Source of the DNA: Ahaetulla prasina
Taxonomy: Eukaryota; Chordata; Lepidosauria; Squamata; Colubridae
Reading direction: 5' to 3'
Assembly: GCF_028640845.1 (NCBI RefSeq)
Contig: NC_080546.1
Location: 85,699,757 to 85,763,756 of the forward strand
DNA: 64,000 bases
In this document: positions 1-10,561 of the stretch, in pieces
Position numbering within the stretch: the first letter of the stretch is position 1
Layout of the letters: each line of letters opens with the position of its first letter
Notes under the pieces: model-generated
What the model was told of the DNA's origin: nothing
Database searches by the model: none
Seen by the model: only the letters and a program-made list of their open reading frames with translations
Program-made: the position numbers and the translations under genes

Positions 1-498
1 CGGCATTATCTTTCTTGGCGAATACATTTTTCTCCACTTTGCTGGAATAAGAAGAAGCTGGTGTCAAAATAATAAGCTCTTTTAACAGTTTAAAATGGCT
101 CCTGTCATTATCTTGTCGGCTAGATGAGACCTTGAATATTAGACTTGGAAAATATTTCAAGTACCCTTTGATTGAGTAACAGATTGTTTGCGAAACTACA
201 ATTCAAGCCACTTACAGAGAAATAAAACATCAAAAGCCATTGTTTGACCAGAATCAAAACAATGTTTTACCCTTATAAATTCTGTCCTTTGAGGTTAGAG
301 GTTGATGATATTTCAAAATAGTTATTTGGGAACAGTATTGTTTGTAAGAGATGAATACTGATATTATATTAATCAATCTTCCTATGTTATAAATGTCTAA
401 CACCTATCTACTGTCTAACAATCCGATATATCCTTTTAAAAGGAATGTAGTTTCATTGCTAGAAACAGAAAATGTACCATCTGCGAGAGCAGAATTAT
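1..498. other. AT-rich non-coding sequence
   Basis: No repeat family, splice-bounded coding block or RNA gene is recognised here. It reads as ordinary intronic or intergenic DNA. Confidence 0.5.
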
Positions 499-586
499 CC
501 TGGCGAGATTCGAACTGCCAAACTGTTGGAAGTCGGTGATCAACAGAAGTAGCCTGCAGTATTGCATTCTAACCACTGCGCCGCCA
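499..586 (-). mobile_element. tRNA-derived SINE fragment (Squam-type head)
   Basis: On the minus strand it starts with GGCGGCGCAGTGGTTAGAAT (Pol III A-box region) and holds a B-box-like GTTCGAATC. It matches the heads of the fuller copies at 17404-17647 and 41295-42205. Only the tRNA-related head remains, and it abuts a Bov-B arm. Confidence 0.7.
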
Positions 587-850
587 TACGTTGGATCATA
601 AAGAAGGCTGAGTGCTGAAGAATTGATGCTTTTGAATTTTGATGTTGGAGAAGACTCTTGGACTGCAAGGTGATCAAATCAGTCAATCCTAAAGGAAATC
701 AATCCTGACTGTTCTTAGGAAGGACAGATCTTGAACCTGAAGCTCAAATAATTTGGCCACCAGATGAGAAGAGAGGACTCCTTGGATAAGACCCTGATGT
801 TGGGAAAGACAGAAGATGAAAGGAGAAGGGAACAGCAGAAGATGAGATGG

Positions 851-1335
851 TGTTGTGGCCTGTCGGCCACCGGCCTCTCCAGCAGATGAATCAGAGGAGG
901 AGGTGTGGGAGTCTGGGTCAGCATCAGGACAACCTGAGAGCTCCGAAGGGGAAGAGGGAATGGAGCTGGCAGGGAGAGATAGACAGAGGCAGAGTATGGG
1001 CCATCTGTTAGCCCTCAGATGGAGAGTCAACAGCCCCCAGGTCTGGAGGTGGCTGATGAGGAAGAGGAGGAACAACTGGGCCCAGTGTCTGATGCGTGGA
1101 TGCACAGAAAACAGAGGAGAGGAGAGCAGTGGAAATCTATGGGCTGATCCTTGGGAAGGAAGAGCCACTGCTGCTAGCAAAGCCCCATCCTAGCTCTGGG
1201 GATAAAAGGCCAGTGGGCAGAGATGAAAAGGCAGAAAACTATTTATCTTCCAGCTGGAAGGACTTGTTAGTCTGCAAGGAATCTTTTGAGTTCACATCAG
1301 AGGGTTTGTCGTGTTTGGGGAGCTGGGTCACAACG
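851..1335 (+). mobile_element. solo LTR, family D
   Basis: This 485-bp element starts TGTTGTGG and ends TCACAACG (terminal A apparently mutated to G). It is flanked by a 5-bp target duplication, gatgg, at 846-850 and 1336-1340. A GATAAAAGG TATA-like box near 1200 sets the plus orientation. A related, 5'-incomplete copy lies at 59510-59872. From LTR base 2 a reading frame stays open to 1193 (Glu/Ser-rich, then Arg/Trp-rich). No gag, pol or env flanks it, so it is a solo LTR left by recombination. Confidence 0.85.
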
Positions 1336-1441
1336 GATGGTTAGATGGTGTCATCGATTCAATGAACATGAATTTGGTCAAACACTGGGAAACAGGGGAG
1401 AACAGCGGCTCCTGACATGCTACGGTCGATGGGGCCACAAA

Positions 1442-1566
1442 CTGTGGTGGGATGCTGCCGGTTTAACAACCGGTTCGGAGATCACATGCTTTGCGTTCAT
1501 TCCCAGATGATTGTCGGAGCAACCGGTTCACGCGAACCGGTCCAAACCGGTAGAATATCACCCCTG
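1442..1566. mobile_element. hAT-like MITE (GTGGTGGGAT family)
   Basis: This 125-bp non-coding element starts CTGTGGTGGGAT and ends ATCACCCCTG. The flanking 8-mers gccacaaa (1434-1441) and gtcatgaa (1567-1574) match at 5 of 8 sites, all differences being transitions, as expected of an old 8-bp duplication. It contains GGTTCACGCGAACC-type short palindromes. It is nested in Bov-B. Confidence 0.75.
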
Positions 1567-1659
1567 GTCATGAAGAATCAGACACAATTGAGCGACTGAA
1601 CAACAAACAACAAATTAGATCATAAGAAATCATCTTGAAGTTATTCCAATTGTTAAACT

Positions 1660-2200
1660 CAGTCTTAGAAAATCCTTTTTTTTCATTTTAAGAAAAACCC
1701 TTGTTTTACAACTCTCTTTCTTTTCTTTGTTTCTTTTTTGCATAGGAGAAGCAAACAAATCCAATGAAAAAGACTTAGGAATAATGAAAAGGAAATATGG
1801 AAAAAAAAACCAACATATATTATTCTGCATATGATAACTGCAGCAAGATTGGCTTTCGCTCAATATTGGAGAAGTCAAAACATACCCTCTGAAGATTTAA
1901 TAATTTAAAAAAAAGTATTGGACTGCGCCGAAATGGAAAAAAATGACTCTTGAATTGAAAGGATTGATGGATTTGGATTTTTACATAATATGGGAGAAAT
2001 GGTACGACTGGATCGAAAATAGAAGGAAAAAATGGGGGATAGAACTCTAAACAGAATGTAAAATTAGTATAAACGTATAGAACTTTGGTGAATAGTAATA
2101 GGAGGATATAAAAATGGTTACAGTCGTGTGTAAGTGGTGAATAAGAATTGTTTAACTGTAAAAATTTAATTAAAAAAAATAAACTAAAAAAGAAGTGGGA
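1660..2200 (+). mobile_element. L1 LINE 3' end (end of ORF2 plus 3' UTR)
   Basis: The plus-strand translation around 1828-1960 gives HMITAARLAFAQYWRSQNIP and LDCAEMEKN, which match the C-terminal end of L1 ORF2 (the part after the reverse transcriptase). An A-rich 3' part with short poly-A runs follows. Frame breaks are present and it cannot be active. Confidence 0.75.
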
Positions 2201-3073
2201 AAAAAAAGAAAAAGACTTATGTTTTGTAGTAACCTCTCCCTCCCAGATCCTAAAGAATATATCTAGTCTTTTCATACGGGTTACAAAGAAGCCATGTTAA
2301 TATCCCCAGTCAACATATATCAGAATATATCTTTTCCCCAGCCTGAATTATAAGCGTCTTTCAATGCTGACAAGGCATTAAGAAAATACTGATTGCATTG
2401 GCTCCAAAGCTGACCATAGACAGAAGGATTAATATCATTTCAATCTTTTAAGACATTCTTCTATTCCCAGAGAAAAATCTCAAACCCAATCAGATATAAC
2501 ATATTCCACTGATATTTGTATTAAAATGCAAAAGAGAGGGGGGGAAAAAAAGAAGAAGAAAATCCCCGGATAGCTATTGTTGGATGATCGTAATTTAATC
2601 TGTGTTATTAAAAAAAAAAAAGGAAGAAATGATGCTAAAGTGGAAAATTTGCAAGCATTATTTTTCGTCCAACTGCGTGCTCTTTAAACGGTTAAGCTCA
2701 ATAACAGTCAGTTAGGAGAGTCTAATATGTGGGATTTAAGATCGACGCATGATCATTCTGTTAGAAAGAGAAACACACTTAAAAAGAAATTAAATTAAAA
2801 AGAAGTAGCTGGGATGCCCTCTTCTTCAAGAATCAGCTAACAAGAGGGTAGCGAAAACTTTTCAAAAATGGCCATTTCAAATACTTTCACAGCTATGGTG
2901 TTGTTGTTGTTGTTTTTTTTTAAAAGGGGGCTTTTAGCGATTGGATGCACTAAATGTGTTTCTGCTCCAATTATTCCAAGCACAGAGGATATACTTATTC
3001 TTAAATTGTTCTCAGACAAATGTAAATGCCACCCAACCCACACTTAAAAGAATGCATTTCGTATAGTATAGAG
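2201..3073. other. no recognisable gene or repeat
   Basis: A/T-rich sequence with several short poly-A and poly-T runs (for example near 2610 and 2910). I see no splice-bounded coding block. Confidence 0.45.
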
Positions 3074-3470
3074 CAGTGATGGCGAACTCACTCTGTGCTG
3101 GAAAAATTGTGTGGAGATGTTGCGCGTATGCGTGCACGCTAGTTGGGGCAACGCTCCGGAAAAGCCTAACCTCTGGGTTCTAGCGCTCATGTACGCCAGT
3201 GGTCAGTTTCAATTTTTTTTACTATCGGTTCTGTGGGTGGGGCTTGGTGGGTGTGGCATGGCTTGGTGGGCGTGACTTGGTGGGCATGGCAGGGGAAGTA
3301 TCCTGAAAAATCTCCATTCCCATCCCACTCCAGGGGAAGGATATTGCAAAATCTCCATTCCCACCCCACTCCTGGGGGAAGGATACTGCAAAATCTCCAT
3401 TCCCACTCCACTCCGCGGGAAGGATACTGCAAAATCTCCATTCCCACCCCACTCCAGGGGAAGGATAAAT
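3074..3470. mobile_element. hAT-like MITE carrying 41-42-bp tandem repeats
   Basis: It starts CAGTGATGGCGAAC and passes into the 'tttactatcggttctgtggg' end of the VNTR-MITE family seen at 11032, 12918, 34281 and 50423. It then carries about four units of a 41-42-bp repeat (key words GATACTGCAAAATCTCCATT, GGGGAAG). The right end is lost where CR1 begins. It may be a fusion of two MITE families. Confidence 0.65.
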
Positions 3471-3483
3471 AAAAATAAATAAA

Positions 3484-4240
3484 ATGAAATTCAACAGTGA
3501 AAAAAGTAAGGTTCTACATTTATGCCAAAAATTCAAAATGCACTGGTACCAGATATGTGGTACCTTGCTCAATAGTAATAACTGTGAGAGGGATCTTGGA
3601 GTCCTAGTGGACAACCATTTAGATATGAGCCAGCAGTGTGCAGCAGCTGCCAAAAAAGCCAACACAGTTCTGGGCTGCATAAACAGAGGGATAGAATCAA
3701 GGTCACGTGAAGTGTTAATACCACTTTGTAAGGCCTTGGTAAGGCCACACTTGGAATACTCCATCCAGTTTTGGTCGCCATGATGTAAAAAGGATGCTGA
3801 GACTCTAGAAAGAGTGCAGAGAAGAGCAACAAAGATGATTAGGGGACTGGAGGCTAAAGCATATGAAGAACGATTGCAGGAACTCGGTATGCCTAGTTTA
3901 ATGAAAAGAAGGACTAGGGGAGACATGATAGCAGTGTTCCAATATCTCAGGGGTTGCCACAAAGAAGAGGGAGTTCTCCAAAGCACCTGAGGGTAGAACA
4001 AGAAGCAATGGGTGGAAACTGATCAAAGAAAGAAGCAACTTAGAACTAAGGAGAAATTTCCTGACAGTTAGAACAATTAATCAGTGGAACAACTTGCCTC
4101 CAGAAGTTGTGAATGCTCCAACGCTGGTAATTTTTAAGAAAATGTTGGATGACCATTTGTCTGAAATGGTGTGGGGTTTCCTGCCGTGGCAGGGGGTTGG
4201 ACTAGAAGACCTCCAAGGTCCCTTCCAACTCTGTTATTAT
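3484..4240 (+). mobile_element. CR1 LINE, 5'-truncated, 3' end present
   Basis: The translation from 3484 includes KSKVLHLC, RDLGVLVDN and LVRPHLEYSIQFWSP. After a stop near 3783 the ORF continues in broken frames with [14 protein letters not shown] and LTVRTINQWNNLPPEVVNAP. The end matches the CR1 3' signature (ggttggactagaagacctcc, ccttccaactctgttattat). This is the C-terminal part of CR1 ORF2, and stops and frameshifts make it a fossil. Confidence 0.93.
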
Positions 4241-4774
4241 TATTATTATAAAATGTTTGTTAAAAGAATGCATGAAAGCACCAATTTCAGCATTTTTCAT
4301 GGGTGTATAGATTTCCTTTATAGACCAGCTCAAGTAGGTGACGTTCTATTTTCCCAATACCAACCTGCTTTTGTAACAAATTGACCTAAATAATCTATAT
4401 CTACTTATGCCATCACAACCTTCACTAATTACTTGCTAATTATAATGAGGTAAAAAAAAATCACCTGGTAAAAATAGTGAAGAAACAGATGGTATAAAAG
4501 ACCTCTGCCTTGTTTCATATTTTTATGAAGGAATTAAGTTATCTATGAGGTCTTAATGATAGTTTTAACTAACAATTATTATTTTTTTAAGATAGCCTAA
4601 GAGAATCTTTGGATCTGGAAAGTAATGTAGAAATTAAGAAAATAAATAATTTGAATAATAATCAAATGCTAAAATTGCATCAAGGTTAATATAAAGGAAA
4701 GCACTTATCGGAATGAATAGTCTTCTGGAATCTGAAGATACTGGATGAGTTCCATAAGTGTAAGCAAAGGCGGG
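4241..4774. other. no recognisable gene
   Basis: AT-rich non-coding sequence between CR1 and Bov-B copies. Part of it (from about 4690) may be decayed upstream Bov-B sequence. Confidence 0.4.
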
Positions 4775-5618
4775 GCTAGATGAATCACAAATTGGAATTA
4801 AGATCGCCAGGAGAAATATCAACAACCTCAGATATGCAGATGATACCACTCTAATGGCAGAAAGCGAAGAGAAATTAAAGAGCCTCTTGATGCAGGTGAA
4901 GAAGGAGAGTGCAAAAGTTGGCTTGAAACTCAACATTAAGAAAACTAAGATCATGGCTCCCAGCCCTCTCAGTTCCTGGCAAATAGATGGGGAATAAATA
5001 AATAAATGGAGGTTAGTGACAGATTTTATTTTCCTGGGCTCCAAGATCACTGCACATGGGGACTGCAAACAAGAAATTAAAAGACACTTGCTCCTGGGGA
5101 GGAAAGCTATGGCAAATCTAGACAGCGTACTAAAAAGCAGAGACATCACCCTGCCAACAAAAGTACATATAGTCAAGGCCATGGTTTTCCCAGTTGCAAT
5201 GTATGGCTGTGAAGGTTGGACCATAAGAAAGGCTGAGCACCAAAGAATTGAGGCCTTTGAACTCTGGTGCTGGAGAAGACTCCTGCGAGTCCCTTGGACT
5301 GCAAGGTGAACAAATAAGTCAGTCCTAGAGATCAACACTGATTGCTCTTTAGAAGGCCAGATCCTGAAGATGAAACTCAAATACTTTGACCACCTAATGA
5401 GAAGGAAGGACTCACTGGAGAGGAGCCTAATGCTGGGAACAATTGAGGCAAAAGAAGAATGGGACAACAGAGAATGAGGTGGCTGGATGGAGTCACTGAA
5501 GCAGTTGCCGGGAGCTTAAATGGACTCTGGGGGATGGTAGAGGACAGGAAGGCCTGGAGGAAAGTTGTCCATGGGGTCATGATGAGTCGGACACAACTTC
5601 GCAACTAACAACAACAAA
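4775..5618 (+). mobile_element. Bov-B (RTE) LINE 3' portion with reverse transcriptase motif
   Basis: The plus strand reads NNLRYADDTTLMAESEE (RT catalytic YADD, about 4826-4870). It then has KLNIKKTKIMAPSP, then (5016-5309) FLGSKITAHGD, YGCEGWTIRKAEHQRIEAFE and LWCWRRLLRVPWTAR, and after a stop MKLKYFDHLMRRKDSLE and MRWLDGVTEAV. This is the characteristic Bov-B ORF2 C-terminus. The end 'cgcaactaacaacaacaa' is the Bov-B tail. Several stops and shifts make it inactive. Confidence 0.95.
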
Positions 5619-5880
5619 GCAGACTTACAGAAAAATGTCCTACCTGCTTATTCTCAGAGAGGAAACAGAAATAAGTTTAGGACAGTCACTCCTCCTTGGT
5701 ATCCTCATTGGCGTGAAGCGATTTATGCTATTTTTATAACTATGTATCTAAATACGGGACTATTTAAGCAGTACAATACTACATGATTTTTCCTGGAGTG
5801 CAAAAACTGTGTAAGTGAATAAACATCTCTCTGTCTTAATCAGCACTTCCAAAACATGTCACAGGATAATTGTGTCTACT
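5619..5880. other. no recognisable gene
   Basis: Unique-looking non-coding sequence after the Bov-B tail. Confidence 0.4.
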
Positions 5881-6175
5881 TCTCCTCTTCCTTCTCCTCT
5901 GGTTACCTAGTTCTGTCATGAAACTTCTGCAAGAAAGCAACCAAGGTCTGGGAACACCAAGGACCCCACAGTCTCCTCCTCCTCCTCCTCCTTTTTCTTC
6001 TCCTTCTCCTCCATGGTGGACTGGTGGAAAAAAATTGCAGCGAGAGAGAGAGAGAGAGGGAGAGGGAGAGAGAAAGAAAGAGAAAGAGAAAGGAAGAAAA
6101 AGAGAAAAAAAGAGGAAGAGGAAGGGAAAGAAAGGAAAAGAGAGAAAGAGAGCTGAAAAAGAGAGAAAGAGACCT
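5881..6175. repeat. decayed Penelope-family-2 remnant, (TCC)n and GA-rich tract
   Basis: 5890-5970 resembles the 'gttacctagtt...catgaaac...ctgcaag...aaggacccc' words of the Penelope-related fragments at 10385, 57480 and 61540. A (TCC)n run (about 5970-6015) and a purine tract of GAGA/GGAA words (about 6040-6175) follow. Any ORF over it is low-complexity and not a gene. Confidence 0.6.
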
Positions 6176-6831
6176 ACTCCACTAGTAAATGAGTTTTAGG
6201 ATGCAGTAGATTAGGCTGTAAGGACTGAAATTGCTGACACAGGACAAATAAGTGTAATTCTCCTGAATTTTTTGCTCTGCAGTAGACTGTCAAATGTTGG
6301 ATTAGAACCTACTTTCTGGTCTTCAATTTCTAATCATACCAAGTCATTTCTGAAGACCTATGATGTCCTGTAAGCCCAAGACATCTGAAACCTGACAGCA
6401 ATAGGCATTGTTAAAATTCTCCTTGAAATGACTAAAGGTGAGAAGAAACCGTCCGTGCTAACACTCTATTGCAACAACAAACATGGACAAGACCAGGTCG
6501 CTTAGATATTAGAAGAAAGCAGAGTCTGCAGCTACACAGAAGAAGTGAGATTGACAGTAAAGGTGAAATATTAGACCATTTCACCAAGTCTTCTTACAAC
6601 CTTAAGAACTTATTCAGAGGAATATATTCATTCATGGACAGAGAAATGGTTAATACTATCAGTAACAATGAATAGGTTTTAGAAAAGATCTAAGAGCCTA
6701 AAATCAGACAGTTAACATAACACCAGAGAGCTAAGACATAGAAAGCAGAATCATTTTAAGGGTTCCCTTTGCTACAATAAGGATTTTGATCATGTACAAT
6801 AATGCTAAATTGTAGAAGTGAAAAACTGATA
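6176..6831. other. no recognisable gene or repeat
   Basis: AT-rich sequence. The open frame at 6469-6675 has no recognisable domain and no splice context I can support. Confidence 0.4.
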
Positions 6832-6924
6832 TTCCTCCTCCTCCTCCTCCCCCTCCTCCTCCTCCTCCTCCTCCTCCTCCTCCTCCTCCTCCTCCTCCTC
6901 CTCCTCCTCCTCCTCCTCCTCCTC
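6832..6924. repeat. (CCT)n microsatellite
   Basis: About 90 bp of CCT triplets with one CCC interruption. The poly-glycine ORF on the minus strand across it is an artefact of the repeat. Confidence 0.97.
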
Positions 6925-6955
6925 TATATAAATACATAGATACATACATAATTAT

Positions 6956-7150
6956 TTGTTTTCTGAGGTTTTTGCGGGTGTTTGAATGTAGGTCTTTGGT
7001 TATTCGGGTTTTCTCCCATGTAAATTTCTCCCACACATTGCTCCTAGAAGCATGAAGCTGAAGCCTGAAGATGACGAATGAGACTTCGTCGAAACATCGC
7101 CAAGACACTTCCAATTTTATGTGGGAGAAAACCCGAATAACCAAAGACCT
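6956..7150. mobile_element. orphan Penelope pseudo-LTR foldback (family 1)
   Basis: A minus-oriented copy of the Penelope family-1 end (gaggtttttgcgggtgtttg, then gtaggtctttggttattcgg) joins head-to-head, through 'cacattgctcc', to a plus-oriented copy that includes the hammerhead-like core (ctgaaga ... gaaac, about 7066-7096). A direct repeat acatacataattat flanks the pair (6942-6955 and 7151-7164), a likely target duplication of about 14 bp. There is no coding sequence between the arms. Confidence 0.8.
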
Positions 7151-7209
7151 ACATACATAATTATGCATATACACCCATACATATTATATCACACGGAGAA
7201 AAAAAAAAC

Positions 7210-7522
7210 ACAGTCTAGTTTGGATGCATATATGCACATGGCGAGAAAAACGAATCTTGTGAGTTTACCAGATGGATGGCATAGGGAACAAAGCTGTTGC
7301 AGAATCTGGTAGTCCTTGCTATAAATACTTGGAAACCTCCTCCCTCAGGGGAGCAACAGAAACAGACCGTGAAGTGGATGTGTGGGGTTTTTAACAATGC
7401 TTGGAGCTCTAAGCAAATTGCACTTATAAGCAGTATCCTGAATAATGGGAAGCGAGCTTCTTATAATCTTCTCGGCTATCCTTACCACTCTCTGTATGGA
7501 CTTTCTATCTGAAGCATTGTTG
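7210..7522 (-). mobile_element. CR1/L2-superfamily LINE fragment
   Basis: The minus strand encodes SIQRVVRIAEKIIRSSLP, KNPTHPLHGLFLLLPEGG and RTTRFCNSFVPYAIHLVN. This is the C-terminal pattern of an ORF2 in the CR1/L2/Rex1 assemblage, related to but distinct from the L3-type copies at 14638 and 60736. It continues after the MITE at 8084-8110. The subfamily is unresolved. Confidence 0.75.
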
Positions 7523-8083
7523 CAGTGGTGAAATCTGAACAGGTTTGCTACTGGTTCGGTGGCCGCGCATGCGTGCTGTGTGCGCACATGATTAGTACAC
7601 CCCAAAAGAGGCTTGGGAAGATAAGTAGAACAGTGAGGGGGGAGGAATCAGCTGTGCCGCGTGATTTAGCCTTGCTAGAAAGCAGGATTTCCTGCTTTCT
7701 AGCAAAGCTAAACTGCCCGGCACAGCTGATTCTCCCCTCACTGTTCTACTAACCTTCCCAAGCCTCCTTTTGGTGTGCGCTGTGCGCACATGCACAATAC
7801 ACACAAAAAAGAAGCTTGGGAAAGTAAGTAGAACAGTGTGTGGGGGGGGGATCAGCTGTGCCAAGTGATTTCGCTTCATAGAAAGCAGGATTTCCTGCTT
7901 TCTAGCAAAGCTAAATCACGCAGCACAGCTGATTGTTGGAAATAATGGTTCCTCTGAACCGGTGGCATTTTTTAACTACCGGTTCAACTGAACTAGTAGC
8001 TAACTACCCGTTTGCCTGAACCAGTAGCTTTTTTAATTACCGGTCCACCTGAACCGGAGCGAACTGGTATCATTTCACTTCTG
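7523..8083. mobile_element. hAT-like MITE with internal palindromes
   Basis: This 561-bp element starts CAGTGGTGAAATCTG and ends TTTCACTTCTG. Flanking 8-mers are cattgttg (7515-7522) and cattgctg (8084-8091), 7 of 8 identical. It holds two internal fold-backs built on gaaagcaggatttcctgctttc, with acagctga-type arms repeated on both sides. There is no transposase ORF. It is nested in the LINE fragment at 7210-8110. Confidence 0.82.
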
Positions 8084-8164
8084 CATTGCTGCCACCCTAG
8101 ACCCTCCAGGAAAAAAAAATCTTATCATTGCTAGAATTCTTTCTAGATTTCTTGTTAATTATGA

Positions 8165-9905
8165 TTGGAATTTTATTTATTTATTTATTTATTTATTAAT
8201 CAAACTTCTATACCGCCCTTCTCCCGGAGGACTCAGGGCGGTGTACAGCCTTCATTTAAAACAGTTAATATACATATTAAAATAACAATTAAAAAGCTTA
8301 TTCAATACTAGGCCGAAATTAAAACCGTCAATTGACCATATAAAATACCCAATAAAATTACCATTAAAAGTTTAAAATTTAAAATGTAGAATTTAAAAAT
8401 CAGGCCAGTCCCGCTTGTATAAATAAATAAATTTTCAGTTCCTGGCGGAAGGTCCGAAGGTCAGGCAATTGGCGTAAACCGGGGGGGAAGTTCGTTCCAG
8501 AGAGTAGGTGCTCCCACAGAGAAGGACCTTCCCCTGGGGGCCGCCAGCCGACACTGCTTGGCGGACGGCACCCTGAGAAGACCCTCTCTGTGAGAGTGTA
8601 CGGGTCGGTGGGAGGCATGTGGAAACAGCAGGCGGTCCCGTAAGTACCCGGGCCCTAAGCCATGGAGCGCTTTGAAGGTGGTAACCAAAACCTTGAAGCA
8701 CACCCGGAAGACCACAGGTAGCCAGTGCAGACTGCGCAGGAATGGTGTTACCCGGGAGCAACGCGGTGCTCCCTCAATCACCCGCGCAGCTGCATTCTGG
8801 ACTAACTGCAGTCTCCGGGTACACTTCAGGGGTAGCCCCATGTAGAGAGCATTGCAATAATCCAGTCGAGAAGTGACGAGAGTATGAGTGACCGTGCATA
8901 AGGCATCCCAGTCAAGAAAGGGGTGCAACTGGCAGACCAGGCGAACCTGGTAAAAAGCTCTCCTGGAGACGGCTGTCAAGTGATCTTCAAACGACAGCCG
9001 TTCATCCAGGAGAACGCCCAAGTTGCGCACCCTTTCCGTTGGGGCCAGTGACTCGCCCCCAACAGTCAGCCGCGGTTGCAGCTGAATGTACCGGGATGCC
9101 GGCATCCACAGCCACTCCGTCTTGGATGGATTGAGTCTGAGTCTGTTTCTCCCCATCCAGACCCGTACGGCCTCCAAACAACGGGACAGCACTTCGACAG
9201 CTTCGCTGGGGTGGCCTGGGGTGGAAAAGTACAGCTGAGTATCATCAGCGTACAGATAATAACTCACCCCAAAGCCACTGATGACTTCGCCCAACGGCTT
9301 CATGTAGATGTTGAACAGGAGAGGCGAGAGAATCGACCCCTGCGGCACCCCACAAGTGAGGCGCCTTGCGGCCGATCTCTGCCCCCCTGTCAACACCGTC
9401 TGCGACCGGTCGGAGAGGTAGGAGGAGAACCACTGATAAACGGTGCCTCCCACTCCCAACCCCTCCAACCGGCGAGCAGGATACCATGGTTGATGGTATC
9501 AAAAGCCGATGAGAGATCCAACAGGACCAGGGCAGAGGAGCAACCCCTATCCCTGGCCCTCCAGAGGTCATCCACCAACGCGACCAAAGCTGTCTCCGTG
9601 CTATACCCGGGCCGGAAGCCGGACTGGAACGGGTCTAGATAGACAGCTTCCTCCAGGTACTGAGGGAACTGCCGTGCCACCACACTCTCTACAACCTTCG
9701 CCACAAAGCGAAGGTTGGAGACTGGACGATAATTACCCAAAATAGCTGGGTCCAGGGAAGGCTTCTTGAGGAGGGGTCTCACCACCGCCTCTTTCAAGGC
9801 GGCGGGAAAGACCCCCTCCATCAAAGAAGCATTTATAATTTCCAACTGGCTCTGCTTACTATAATATATATAATATGCTTCCTGCAGTGACATGGAGGGC
9901 AAGAA
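8165..9905 (-). mobile_element. L2-clade LINE, 5'-truncated, RT domain present
   Basis: The minus strand encodes an RT in two frames. One (about 9905-9470) holds [16 protein letters not shown] and motif [15 protein letters not shown]. The other (9468-8461) holds LTCGVPQGSILSPLLFNIYM, YYLYADDTQLYF (catalytic, near 9241-9265), LVTSRLDYCNALYMGLP and GPGYLRD. A single-base shift near 9470-9480 separates them. The 3' UTR contains 'taccgcccttctcc' and ends in (TAAA)n, seen as (TTTA)n at 8168-8198. It lacks the endonuclease domain, and the shift makes it inactive. Confidence 0.93.
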
Positions 9906-10177
9906 CAATAAAACTAATGATGTTCTGTGGTGGAAAAATGACTATGATATGTGTCATCCAAGACAAAAACATAGGACAGGCACTGAAACTACATCTTTTA
10001 AGATGTTTGTATGGAAAAGATTATACAAATTTCCCAAGCTCCATCTAGTGATGAACATTTTCAGTTTCACTCTCACGTTTTCATGTGTCATATCTCTAAT
10101 TTCCACTGGTTGTAATTTATAAGAGATAAGCTTCCATTCCCAGTGATGAATTAAAAGCAAAGCAGCGTTTAACTTAC
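9906..10177. other. probable intron flank of the candidate exon
   Basis: Non-repetitive AT-rich sequence downstream (on the minus strand) of the splice donor at 10172-10177. Confidence 0.4.
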
Positions 10178-10311
10178 CCAGGGTTGTGCCTGATAGATTT
10201 AAATCTTTGTTTTCTTGGTATTCTGTTCCGGTTATCTCATTCATTACATTCTCAATGGATATAATATATGCGTAGACTTCATTCGGTGTGAATTGTGCCA
10301 CTGTGTCCTTA
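10178..10311 (-). CDS. candidate internal host exon (unidentified protein)
   Basis: On the minus strand an acceptor (polypyrimidine TTCTTATTTTCTTTTAG) precedes a 134-bp open block, and a consensus donor (CTGG|GTAAGT) follows it. The block has one leading base, 44 codons (KDTVAQFTPNEVYAYIISIE ... NLSGTTL) and one trailing base. The peptide is polar and acidic, likely helical, with no motif I recognise and no resemblance to the LINE proteins nearby. Codon use is unlike the surrounding repeats. It could share a gene with the exon at 59971-60148, but the phases need an extra exon between them. The alternative is a chance open block between splice-like signals. Confidence 0.6.
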
Positions 10312-10384
10312 CTAAAAGAAAATAAGAATAAGAAACTAGCGACCAATCTTTAAGATGAAAAAAAAAAATCAATAAAGGAGAATA
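10312..10384. other. acceptor-side intron sequence
   Basis: Pyrimidine-rich on the minus strand directly upstream of the candidate exon, then a short poly-A run near 10360. Confidence 0.4.
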
Positions 10385-10550
10385 TTTGTAATTCAGGGGT
10401 CCTTGGTGTTCTCTGAGCTTGGTTATTTTCTTGTAGATGTTTCATTACCAAGCTAGGTAACATCATCAATGCTAGTCCATGCTAGGTGAAAAACAGACTA
10501 CCTTGAACAGTCCACATCACAATTAAATGGCAATAATCAGCTGGGGGTTT
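10385..10550 (-). mobile_element. Penelope-family-2 terminal fragment with hammerhead-like core
   Basis: The minus strand matches fragments at 57480-57660 and 61540-61720. The core at 10439-10469 reads TTGATGA, then TGTTACC, a six-base loop, GGTAAT and GAAAC, the layout of a hammerhead ribozyme core with its stem II. No coding sequence remains. Confidence 0.65.
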
Positions 10551-10561
10551 TTTAGCCACCA

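Larger units (their letters stand above)
592..1612 (+). mobile_element. Bov-B (RTE) LINE 3' region, split by two insertions
   Basis: Three collinear pieces (592-850, 1336-1441, 1567-1612) make up the end of a Bov-B LINE. The first corresponds to the end of the ORF (lines resembling the RKAE, LWCWRRLL and LRRKDSLE segments of intact copies). The second has the 'atggggccacaa' segment. The third has the typical tail 'gactgaacaacaaacaac'. A solo LTR (851-1335) and a small hAT-like MITE (1442-1566) sit inside. Removing both restores the Bov-B order. The copy is decayed and non-coding. Confidence 0.88.

Noticed and set aside
6731..7174. 147-codon minus ORF with poly-glycine
   Set aside because: It is a translation of (CCT)n and pseudo-LTR sequence.
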